Program-made: the position numbers and the translations under genes
The notes under the pieces: model-generated
Seen by the model: the letters and a program-made list of their open reading frames with translations, nothing else
What the model was told of the DNA's origin: nothing
Databases searched by the model: none
NCBI GenBank assembly: GCA_002937525.1
Contig: PTKA01000157.1
Location: 1 to 5,018 of the forward strand
DNA: 5,018 bases
From: Alphaproteobacteria bacterium MarineAlpha10_Bin3
Lineage (GTDB): Bacteria > Pseudomonadota > Alphaproteobacteria > UBA8366 > GCA-2717185
Direction: 5' to 3'
Shown: in pieces, positions 1-5,018 of the stretch
Layout: the number at the start of each line of letters is the position of its first letter
Numbering within the stretch: position 1 is the stretch's first letter

Positions 1-848
1 CTTGAAATGTCGGTGTTGTGCCAATCTGGGTGCGATGTAATCGCCTTCGATGCCATCGGCCGGGCGACAAAGAGGCTTATTTTGCTGCGCTCAATTTCGC
101 GAAGGACATGCGCCGGGTCGTAATCGACATGAGCCGGGTCGAAATCGACATGAATCGTCACCGTCGCGCCGGCCTGTAGCGCCGGCAAGGTCTGGATGGC
201 CAGGCCGCCGACATGGGACATCGGAATGAAGGTCAGAATTTCATCCCAGCGGGTCATCTTGTAGGCCCGGACCGAATTCATCGCGCCGTAGAACAGGGTG
301 TCGTGGGTCAGCAGGGCGCCTTTGGGCACGCCGGTCGTTCCCGAGGTGTAGATCATGAGCAGCGGACAGTTTTTCGGTGGCATGCTGCTTTGTGGCCGTG
401 GGCGGACGCCAAGGAACAAACGCGGCAGCGTTCGCTCGCCCCGGTTCCTGGCCGGTGCGGGGGCGAATATCACCAGCGGGACACCGCGCATGCCTTCAAG
501 AATTTTCGCCGCTGTCGCCCCGAAACGGGTTTCGGCGAACATGCAGCGCGGTCCGAAATGGTTCGAAAATACCTTGAGCTGCCCGACCGTCATCCGGTTG
601 TTCAAGGGAACGAATATTGCGCCGATGCGGGCGCAGGCAAACAGGAGTTGCAAAAGTTCCGGCGAGTTGCGGCCGAGAAAGGCGACCCTGTCGCCTTTGC
701 CGATCGCCAGTTCGACGGTCAATGCCCCGGCCAGATGACTGATCTTTTCTTTCAGATCCGCATAGGTGATTTTTTGCGTGCCGTAGCGAATCGCCAGCCG
801 GTTCGGTGACGATTTTGCGCTATCCGCGATCCAAGACGATATATCCAT
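1..848 (-). CDS. Acyl-CoA synthetase (AMP-dependent synthetase/ligase, ANL superfamily), partial
   Basis: Reading the minus strand from the ATG at 848-846 gives 282 uninterrupted codons to the left window edge, so the C-terminus (adenylation motifs after about residue 280 and the mobile C-domain) is missing. ANL enzymes activate a carboxylic acid with ATP and then load it onto CoA. Visible marks are the early fold 'KGDRVAFLGRNSPELL' (51-66), 'GAIFVPLNNRMT' (76-87), the phosphate-binding loop YTSGTTGVPKG (167-177) and 'IPMSHVGGLAIQTLPAL' (208-224), all in normal order and spacing for a medium- or long-chain or aryl acyl-CoA synthetase. A TGA codon lies directly before the ATG in frame, so this is the earliest possible start; no good Shine-Dalgarno is visible. 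The segment after residue 232 contains a 7-residue duplication, and 'ARPMASKA' replaces the more usual 'VPTM' type sequence there. The gene is divergent from its neighbour. The acid substrate is not recognisable. Confidence 0.93.
   Translation of the reverse strand, partial: MDISSWIADSAKSSPNRLAIRYGTQKITYADLKEKISHLAGALTVELAIGKGDRVAFLGRNSPELLQLLFACARIGAIFVPLNNRMTVGQLKVFSNHFGPRCMFAETRFGATAAKILEGMRGVPLVIFAPAPARNRGERTLPRLFLGVRPRPQSSMPPKNCPLLMIYTSGTTGVPKGALLTHDTLFYGAMNSVRAYKMTRWDEILTFIPMSHVGGLAIQTLPALQAGATVTIHVDFDPAHVDYDPAHVLREIERSKISLFVARPMASKAITSHPDWHNTDIS
105..153 (-). repeat. 21-bp in-frame tandem duplication inside the acyl-CoA synthetase gene
   Basis: GACATG recurs at 105, 126 and 147. The 21-bp units 105-125 and 126-146 differ at only two bases, and the third copy is broken off after about 7 bases. 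On the coding strand this gives HVDFDPA (233-239) followed by HVDYDPA (240-246) and then HVL. Related synthetases, as I know the family, carry a single 'FDP..VL' element here, so one 7-residue unit looks like an insertion by local duplication. The reading frame is kept. Confidence 0.85.
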
Positions 849-931
849 TCAATTGCTGATTGCTTGCATCCTAGAGCGGTTCAGAACGCAACTTACTTCC
901 CCTGCCGTTCGATCTGAGTATTATTGGAATC
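849..931. promoter_or_regulatory. Divergent intergenic region, control sites not resolved
   Basis: These 83 bases separate the starts of two divergent genes and so must hold the promoters of both unless one is read from further away. I see TATTAT at 919-924, a 5/6 match to a -10 box only 8 bases before the ATG at 932. No matching -35 box lies upstream, so a leaderless transcript is possible but weakly supported. No clear operator palindrome or ribosome binding site is visible. Confidence 0.3.
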
Positions 932-1510
932 ATGACTTTCCCTCTGGAACAAATGCAACCCGATATGCAGTTGCTTTATGAATATTGGCGTTCGATTTCT
1001 CCTGACCGCCGGTTGCCCGGCCGACAGCATTTCGATCCGGCGGACGTGCTGCGGCTCTTGCCCAACTTGCTCTTGATCGACGTTCATCGAGAACCGATGT
1101 CCTTCATGATTCGACTCGCCGGTAGCAAAATCGAAGAATTTGCCGGCGAAAACCTGACCGGCAAACGGTTTGCGCATAGATTGAAAGGAGTGCATTTGCG
1201 GCGCGCGGAGAAAAATTTAAGGACCGTCGTAAATTTGAAACAACCGAGTTGGCGGCGTGGCAAACCACTGATTCGCTGGGAAAAGAATTTCGCCGAACTG
1301 GAACGTCTGTTTCTCCCGCTGGCCAGGGATGGCGAAATCGTCGATATGATTCTGGCGATAACGATCCATTCCTCGCGGCCGGCGAAGGAAGGTTCAAATA
1401 CCGAAAGCCAGTTCTTTCAAGATTTTCCAGCGTTCGTTGGCGGCGAACCCAAGTTCGGCCTAGGTCAATCGCCGATGCCGCTCGCAGGCTTGACATCCGC
1501 CGCTGCGTAA
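932..1510 (+). CDS. PAS_5-like single-domain protein
   Basis: The gene encodes a 192-residue soluble protein with no signal peptide, transmembrane segment or partner output domain. Residues 11-150 follow the pattern of the PAS_5 family of alphaproteobacteria: 'LLYEYWRSI' (14-22), 'RLPGRQHFDPADVLRLLPNLLLIDV' spread over 27-51, 'FMIRLAGSKI' (58-67), 'GENLTGKRF' (72-80) and 'ERLFLPLARDGEIVDMIL' in the second half. The tail after about 150 is low in pattern and poorly conserved in look. Members of this family are mostly unstudied; a sensory or ligand-binding role is inferred from the PAS fold only. The ATG at 932 is chosen because it precedes the conserved block at the normal distance; the only Shine-Dalgarno-like bases (GGA, 926-928) are weak and close. 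Base composition appears less G/C-rich than the operon downstream. The gene could regulate or simply neighbour that operon. Confidence 0.8.
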   Translation: MTFPLEQMQPDMQLLYEYWRSISPDRRLPGRQHFDPADVLRLLPNLLLIDVHREPMSFMIRLAGSKIEEFAGENLTGKRFAHRLKGVHLRRAEKNLRTVVNLKQPSWRRGKPLIRWEKNFAELERLFLPLARDGEIVDMILAITIHSSRPAKEGSNTESQFFQDFPAFVGGEPKFGLGQSPMPLAGLTSAAA

Positions 1511-1601
1511 TCCGGTCTAAATGTCGCGTTTCGATTACCACTCCGTTCTTCGGCGCAAGATCGTGCGGCTCAAGCGCTGAAAACAGCATCGGGTCCGGTA
1601 T

Positions 1602-1626
1602 ATTCGCGCTATTGCGTATTGCGAAT
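1602..1626. repeat. Short inverted repeat ATTCGC-N13-GCGAAT in the operon leader
   Basis: A perfect 6-bp inverted repeat with a 13-base spacer sits about 57 bases before the start codon at 1683, and ATTCGC appears once more at 1655-1660. Spacing suits a dimeric regulator half-site pair, but six-base matches also arise by chance. No known operator is recognised. Confidence 0.25.
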
Positions 1627-1665
1627 GGGCGCGCGCGCGTCCACCATGCTACTTATTCGCGGGGC

Positions 1666-1671
1666 GAGGAG
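1666..1671 (+). promoter_or_regulatory. Ribosome binding site GAGGAG for the LLM oxidoreductase
   Basis: GAGGAG lies 11 bases before the ATG at 1683 and 17 bases before the next in-frame ATG at 1689. The spacing favours 1683, though it is slightly long. This is the only strong Shine-Dalgarno in the operon; the later genes depend largely on overlap with the gene before. Confidence 0.6.
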
Positions 1672-1682
1672 TAGCAAGTTTT

Positions 1683-2705
1683 ATGACCATGAATATTTCC
1701 TTGGGTATCAGAGGACAGTTCCCGCAAGGCGACGACATGCCGGCAAGGCTGGAGGAACTGCTCGTTCAGGTCCGGCTGGCGCGGCAACTTGGCTATGTGG
1801 CGGTGTTGAAGACCTGCCATTTCAGCTCCACCCCGTTTCAGGAAATACAGCAATTACCGTTTCTTGCCCGAATCGCCGGCGAACTTGGCGATATGTCGAT
1901 CATCACCGGGATCGTGCTGCTGCCGCTGCACATGCCGCTGGAAATCGCCGAGCAGATGGCCACGCTGGATCTGCTGTCCGGCGGCAAGCTGATTTTCGGC
2001 GTTGGGCTGGGCTACCGCGAGGTCGAGTTCAAGGCGTTCGGCACCACGCAACGCGAACGGGTCGGCCGGTTCGAGGAAAATTTCGAGGCCATCCGGCGGC
2101 TGTGGACCGAGGATTCGGTCACCATGAAGGGATCGCATTTCGAACTGGACGGTGCGACCTGCTCCCTCAAACCCCTGCAAAAGCCGCACCCGCCGATGTG
2201 GATCGGCGCCAATGCCGACGCCGCCATCGAACGCGCGGCGCGCATCGCCGATAGCTGGATGATCAACCCGCATAACCGGATCGACACCATCCAGCGCCAG
2301 ATCGGGGTCTATAAGCGCGAGTTGGACCGTGTCGGCAAAACGATGCCCGCCGTCCTGCCGATGTCGCGTGAGATGTTCGTGGCCGAATCGAAAGAGGCGG
2401 CGATGCGCCTCGCCCGCCCCTATATCGAGGCCAAGTACAAGGCGTATAAATCCTGGGGTCAGGACAAGGCGATGCCCAAGGGCGATAACGATCTGGGTCA
2501 GGATTTCGACGACCTTGCCGATGGCCGGTTCGTCTTCGGTTCGGTCGATGAAGTCGCTGAACAGATCATCGCACTGGCCAGGGCGATCGGCTTTAATCAG
2601 CTGAACTGCCCCATCCAGTGGCCCGGCATGCCGCAAAACCATGTCCTCGACCAGATGCATCTGATGGCCGAAGAAGTGTTGCCGCGGGTTCGCCAGGGGT
2701 TATGA
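1683..2705 (+). CDS. LLM-class (luciferase-like) flavin-dependent oxidoreductase
   Basis: This is a 340-residue cytoplasmic TIM-barrel enzyme of the bacterial luciferase-like family, which uses reduced FMN or coenzyme F420 for monooxygenation or hydride transfer. The hallmark segment is 'LSGGKLIFGVGLGYREVEF' (98-116), followed by 'RVGRFEENFEAIRRLW' (126-141), 'HPPMWIGANADAAIERAARIAD' (169-190, a flavin phosphate and barrel region) and 'FGSVDEVAEQI' (285-295) near the C-terminus. Length and motif order are complete for the family. The cofactor and substrate cannot be decided by eye. A GAGGAG ribosome binding site supports the ATG at 1683. The stop codon overlaps the start of the iron-sulfur subunit as ATGA, which suggests translational coupling with the complex II-like module. 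The first gene of the operon is thus a flavoenzyme not normally found with succinate dehydrogenase. Confidence 0.92.
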   Translation: MTMNISLGIRGQFPQGDDMPARLEELLVQVRLARQLGYVAVLKTCHFSSTPFQEIQQLPFLARIAGELGDMSIITGIVLLPLHMPLEIAEQMATLDLLSGGKLIFGVGLGYREVEFKAFGTTQRERVGRFEENFEAIRRLWTEDSVTMKGSHFELDGATCSLKPLQKPHPPMWIGANADAAIERAARIADSWMINPHNRIDTIQRQIGVYKRELDRVGKTMPAVLPMSREMFVAESKEAAMRLARPYIEAKYKAYKSWGQDKAMPKGDNDLGQDFDDLADGRFVFGSVDEVAEQIIALARAIGFNQLNCPIQWPGMPQNHVLDQMHLMAEEVLPRVRQGL

Positions 2706-3436
2706 GCGCGATGGACGAGGCGGCGAAAACACTGCAAGTCGATATCTGGCGCGGCGGCGCCCAAGGCGCGTTCCAGTCCTTCACGGTGCCGCATGAGGTC
2801 AGCCAAACGGTGCTCGATGTCGTGACCTATGTGCAGCGGCGGCTGGACCCGACCTTGTCTTACCGGTTTTCCTGCCGGGTCGGCATGTGCGGGACCTGCG
2901 CGATGATGGTGAACGGGCGGCCGCGATGGACCTGCCGGACCCATGTAGACCGCATCGCCGACGACGGGCGGATCGCCATTGCGCCGCTGCGAAACTTCCC
3001 CGTGATCAAGGATCTGGCCGTCGATATGACGGCGTTTTTCGATAAATGGCGCGATGCCGGGGCCCGGTTCCAGCCCCGCGATGGCGCGGCCGATTCGTTT
3101 GCGAATGTCGATCCGAACAGCCCGGCGCGCCGCGCCGCCAGTGACGCGATCGAATGTATCGGCTGCGGCATCTGCCATGCCGCCTGCGATGTCGTGTCCT
3201 GGAACCCCGACTATCTGGGACCGGCGGCGCTGAACCGGGTATGGACTTTGGTCAACGATGAACGCGACGCCGATCCCGCCGCCCATCTGGCACCCGTGGC
3301 CGGCGATGCCGGATGCCATGCCTGTCATAGCCAGCAGGGTTGTGCGGTGCATTGTCCCAATAGCCTCAGCCCGACCGCGTCGATTGCCGGCCTGAAGCGC
3401 CAGACCCTGGCGGCGCTGTTCCGGGGCCAGCTATGA
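2702..3436 (+). CDS. SdhB/FrdB-like iron-sulfur subunit of a complex II paralogue
   Basis: The 244-residue protein carries electrons between flavoprotein and membrane anchor. The N-terminal ferredoxin domain has Cys58, 63, 66 and 78 (C-x4-C-x2-C-x11-C) for a 2Fe-2S centre. The C-terminal domain has Cys152, 155, 158 and 218 for 4Fe-4S and Cys162, 208 and 214 for 3Fe-4S, the same spacing as E. coli SdhB. Thus 11 cluster ligands plus Cys205 are present. Residue 163 after Cys162 is Asp where the family has Pro, and Ser166 replaces the first Trp of the usual pair; Trp167 and His209, matching quinone-site Trp164 and His207 of E. coli, remain. The pattern CIGCGICHAAC resembles FrdB. The ATG at 2702 is preferred because it overlaps the upstream TGA; AGGGG at 2695-2699 is very close to it, so Met4 (2711) is an alternative start. 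Length is typical of SdhB/FrdB (about 240). Confidence 0.93.
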   Translation: MSAMDEAAKTLQVDIWRGGAQGAFQSFTVPHEVSQTVLDVVTYVQRRLDPTLSYRFSCRVGMCGTCAMMVNGRPRWTCRTHVDRIADDGRIAIAPLRNFPVIKDLAVDMTAFFDKWRDAGARFQPRDGAADSFANVDPNSPARRAASDAIECIGCGICHAACDVVSWNPDYLGPAALNRVWTLVNDERDADPAAHLAPVAGDAGCHACHSQQGCAVHCPNSLSPTASIAGLKRQTLAALFRGQL

Positions 3437-3762
3437 GCGGACGGCTTGAAGTCTGGCTGTTCGCGGCCCAACGCCTGTCGGCAATGATCCTTGCGCCGCT
3501 GGTCCTGCTGCATCTGGCGACCATGATTTATGCCGTGCAGGATGGGCTGTCGGCCGCCGAAATCCTCGGCCGAACCCGGGGCAGTGTTTTCTGGGGTGGT
3601 CTTTACGCTCTGTTCATCGCCGCCGCGTCGGTGCATGGCGCGATCGGGCTGCGGGCGGTCCTGCGCGAATGGACGCCGTTGCGCGGCGCGGGCGTGGTGG
3701 CGATGGCGTTTTGCGTGGCGATCCTGGCGCTCGGATGGCGCGCTGTCGCGGCAATCACATGA
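3433..3762 (+). CDS. SdhD-like membrane anchor subunit of the complex II paralogue
   Basis: A 109-residue hydrophobic protein with three predicted membrane helices at roughly 16-35, 53-75 and 85-104. R14-L-S16 in helix 1 aligns with the Arg/Ser-Thr of SdhD helix 1. HGAIGLRAVLREW (68-80) aligns with the E. coli SdhD segment that starts at haem ligand His71 and ends at quinone-site Tyr83, so His68 is a likely haem b ligand and Trp80 replaces the tyrosine. His27 is a second intramembrane histidine, 13 residues after Arg14. The protein anchors the iron-sulfur and flavin subunits and should form the quinone site with the next gene product. The start overlaps the previous stop as ATGA, with GGGG at 3423-3426 six bases upstream. 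Assignment rests on motif, topology and position, since anchors diverge strongly; C and D naming is tentative. Confidence 0.82.
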   Translation: MSGRLEVWLFAAQRLSAMILAPLVLLHLATMIYAVQDGLSAAEILGRTRGSVFWGGLYALFIAAASVHGAIGLRAVLREWTPLRGAGVVAMAFCVAILALGWRAVAAIT

Positions 3763-4106
3763 GCATATTCCCGGCCCATCGCAATCATCCGATATATTGG
3801 GCCTTCGTGCTGCACCGGCTTTCCGGTCTGGCGCTGGCGCTGTTTTTGCCGGTGCATCTTTATGTCCTGTCCCTGGCGATTGGCGATGGCGGCAAGCTCG
3901 ACGAATTCCTCGACTGGACCGCCAATCCCTGGGTCAAGGCGGCGGAAGTCACCCTGGTGGTTCTGCTGGCCCTGCATATGGCCGGCGGATTGCGGGTGTT
4001 GGCGCTCGAATTTCTGCCGTGGCGCGATAACCAGAAAACGCTGGCCGCCTTTGCCGGCGCCACCGCGCTCGGCTTCGGCGTGCTGTATCTGCTGAATGTG
4101 GTCTGA
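3759..4106 (+). CDS. SdhC-like (cytochrome b556) membrane anchor subunit of the complex II paralogue
   Basis: A 115-residue protein with three predicted helices at about 13-41, 59-85 and 93-113. HRLSG (19-23) is the SdhC signature at the start of helix 1, and HMAGGLRVLALEF (73-85) is the second signature, with His73 matching haem ligand His84 of E. coli SdhC; the usual Asp is Glu84. His33 lies 13 residues after Arg20. Phe16 occupies the place of the E. coli quinone-site Ser27, while Arg20 matches Arg31. The true start is the ATG at 3759, which overlaps the previous TGA (ATGA). An upstream in-frame ATG at 3669 would overlap the preceding gene by about 94 bases and adds a hydrophilic Arg-rich leader, so it is rejected. 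No separate ribosome binding site is visible, consistent with translational coupling. Confidence 0.87.
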   Translation: MSIFPAHRNHPIYWAFVLHRLSGLALALFLPVHLYVLSLAIGDGGKLDEFLDWTANPWVKAAEVTLVVLLALHMAGGLRVLALEFLPWRDNQKTLAAFAGATALGFGVLYLLNVV

Positions 4107-4109
4107 GCG

Positions 4110-5018
4110 ATGACGCAAATCGCAAGACAAACCACCGATATCCTGATCCTCGGGTCGGGCGGGGCCGGCCTGTTCGCCGCACTGCACGCCAACAAGGCCG
4201 CGCCGGACATCAAGATCACCATTGCCGTGAAGGGGTTGCTTGGCAAGTCCGGCTGCACGCGCATGGTTCAGGGCGGCTACAATGTCGCCATTGCGCCCGG
4301 CGATTCGGTCGAACGGCATTTCATGGACACCATCGAAGGCGGTAAATGGCTGAACGACCAGGATCTTGCCTGGACATTGATCGGCACCGCCATCACCCGC
4401 ATTCACGAGCTTGAAAACGAATTCGGCTGCTTCTTCGACCGCAACCCGGATGGCACGATCCATCAAAAAGCCTTCGCTGGGCAGACCTTCGACCGCACGG
4501 TGCATAAGGGCGATCTGACCGGCATCGAAATTGTCAGCCGCCTGGCCGAACAGGTCTGGGCGCGGGGCATCGACCGGCTGGAAGAATACCGGGCGCTGGC
4601 CTTGATCCGCGCCGATGATGGCAGTCGCCTGGCCGGGGTCCTGCTGGTCGATATGCGGACCGGCGAACTGCTGTTCGTTCAGGCCAAGGCGGTGCTGCTG
4701 GCCACCGGGGGCGGGCCGACGATGTACCGCTATCACACGCCGTCCGGCGACAAAAGCTGCGATGGCATGGCGATGGCGCTGCGCGCCGGGTTGCCGTTGC
4801 GCGACATGGAAATGGTGCAGTTCCACCCGACCGGGCTGATGGCCGGCAAGGACACGCGGATCACCGGCACCATTATCGAAGAGGGGCTGCGGGGTGCGGG
4901 CGGGCATCTGCTGGATGGGCGCGAAGACCGTTTCATGGAACAATACGATCCGCGCGGCGAACGCGCGACGCGCGATATCGTCAGCCGGGCCATGTTCGAG
5001 CAGATGCGCGGCGGCCAT
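4110..5018 (+). CDS. SdhA/FrdA-like flavoprotein subunit of the complex II paralogue, partial
   Basis: The 303 codons visible from the ATG at 4110 stay open to the right edge; a full member is about 550-600 residues, so roughly half is missing. It belongs to the SdhA/FrdA/NadB flavoprotein family, which interconverts a C-C single and double bond next to carboxylates. GSGGAGL (15-21) is the FAD dinucleotide fold. 'GCTRMVQGG' (48-56) aligns with the FAD attachment segment of SdhA/FrdA, with Cys49 in place of the flavin-bound His. 'RDMEMVQFHPTG' (231-242) holds His239, equal to FrdA His232. Glu258, Arg261 and Arg288 match the FrdA Glu245, Arg248 and Arg287 proton relay. A 6-residue insertion lies between His239 and Glu258, and Ala263 replaces Glu of the usual RGEG. 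The gene starts 3 bases after the previous stop with no clear ribosome binding site. Later active-site residues lie outside the window. NadB-type aspartate oxidase is unlikely given the partner subunits. Confidence 0.92.
   Translation, partial: MTQIARQTTDILILGSGGAGLFAALHANKAAPDIKITIAVKGLLGKSGCTRMVQGGYNVAIAPGDSVERHFMDTIEGGKWLNDQDLAWTLIGTAITRIHELENEFGCFFDRNPDGTIHQKAFAGQTFDRTVHKGDLTGIEIVSRLAEQVWARGIDRLEEYRALALIRADDGSRLAGVLLVDMRTGELLFVQAKAVLLATGGGPTMYRYHTPSGDKSCDGMAMALRAGLPLRDMEMVQFHPTGLMAGKDTRITGTIIEEGLRGAGGHLLDGREDRFMEQYDPRGERATRDIVSRAMFEQMRGGH

Larger units (their letters stand above)
1511..1682. promoter_or_regulatory. Leader region of the LLM/complex II-like operon
   Basis: This non-coding gap of 172 bases precedes the first operon gene and is the natural place for its promoter. 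Candidates are poor: TTGACA at 1490-1495 (inside the end of the PAS gene) has only a 4/6 -10 match, TCTAAA, 20 bases away, and TATATT at 1599-1604 has no good -35. There is an inverted repeat ATTCGC/GCGAAT (1602-1607 and 1621-1626), another ATTCGC at 1655-1660, and an alternating GC run at 1629-1639. I see no convincing hairpin plus T-run terminator for the PAS gene. Confidence 0.35.

Noticed and set aside
213..809. Plus-strand open frame of 198 codons
   Set aside because: It is antisense to the acyl-CoA synthetase, whose minus-strand frame is open from 848 to the edge and contains YTSGTTGVPKG.
1490..1521. TTGACA promoter-like site near the end of the PAS gene
   Set aside because: The best -10 partner, TCTAAA, matches 4 of 6 and is 20 bases away, too long for a normal sigma-70 promoter.
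1554..1567. Possible terminator hairpin after the PAS gene
   Set aside because: The stem is only 4 bp (CGCA/TGCG) and no T-run follows.
1104..1589. Minus-strand open frame of 161 codons over the PAS gene
   Set aside because: The plus-strand frame matches the PAS_5 pattern over most of its length; the antisense product shows no domain.
1854..2660. Minus-strand open frame of 268 codons
   Set aside because: It is antisense to the LLM oxidoreductase, whose motifs run the full length of the plus strand; composition is typical of a shadow frame.
2597..3352. Minus-strand open frame of 251 codons
   Set aside because: It is antisense to the iron-sulfur subunit, where all cluster cysteines are in the plus-strand frame.
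3669..3758. N-terminal extension of the SdhC-like anchor from an upstream ATG
   Set aside because: It would overlap the SdhD-like gene by about 94 bases and adds an Arg/Gly-rich leader foreign to the family; the ATGA overlap at 3759 gives the expected length.
3603..5018. Long minus-strand open frame of 471 codons
   Set aside because: It lies antisense to the two anchors and the flavoprotein, which have clear family motifs. Its translation is rich in Gln, His, Arg and Ala with no recognisable domain, a usual shadow of high-GC coding sequence.

Overview
The window looks like an alphaproteobacterial chromosome segment, probably Rhodospirillales-like. This rests on high-GC coding sequence with G/C-rich third codon positions, a single-domain PAS_5-type protein (a family common in that group) and closely packed overlapping genes. 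The assignment is an inference from sequence style, not from a marker gene.

Layout: positions 1-848 (minus strand) hold the N-terminal 282 residues of an acyl-CoA synthetase (ANL superfamily) that runs off the left edge. It carries an in-frame 21-bp tandem duplication. An 83-bp gap separates it from a divergent plus-strand gene (932-1510) for a small PAS_5-like protein. After a 172-bp non-coding stretch with a good ribosome binding site, a tight plus-strand operon begins: a luciferase-like (LLM) flavin-dependent oxidoreductase (1683-2705), a SdhB/FrdB-type iron-sulfur subunit (2702-3436), two short three-helix membrane anchors (3433-3762, SdhD-like; 3759-4106, SdhC-like) and a SdhA/FrdA-type flavoprotein (4110 to the right edge, partial). 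The first three junctions are 4-bp ATGA stop/start overlaps, and the last gap is 3 bp.

The four-subunit module is a complex II paralogue rather than an ordinary succinate dehydrogenase. The iron-sulfur subunit has all 12 cluster cysteines, so a 2Fe-2S/4Fe-4S/3Fe-4S wire is expected. The flavoprotein keeps the dinucleotide fold, the HPTG histidine and the catalytic Glu/Arg/Arg relay seen so far. However, Cys49 stands where complex II has the histidine that binds FAD covalently. Quinone-site positions are also altered, and each anchor has two intramembrane histidines at matching positions, four in all, as expected for a two-haem anchor. The gene order B-D-C-A and the coupling to an LLM oxidoreductase differ from the usual sdhCDAB.

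Working model (inference): the operon encodes a membrane-bound dehydrogenase or reductase that passes electrons between a carboxylate-type substrate and the quinone pool, together with an LLM flavoenzyme. The divergent acyl-CoA synthetase may activate a related acid. The substrate cannot be read from the sequence.
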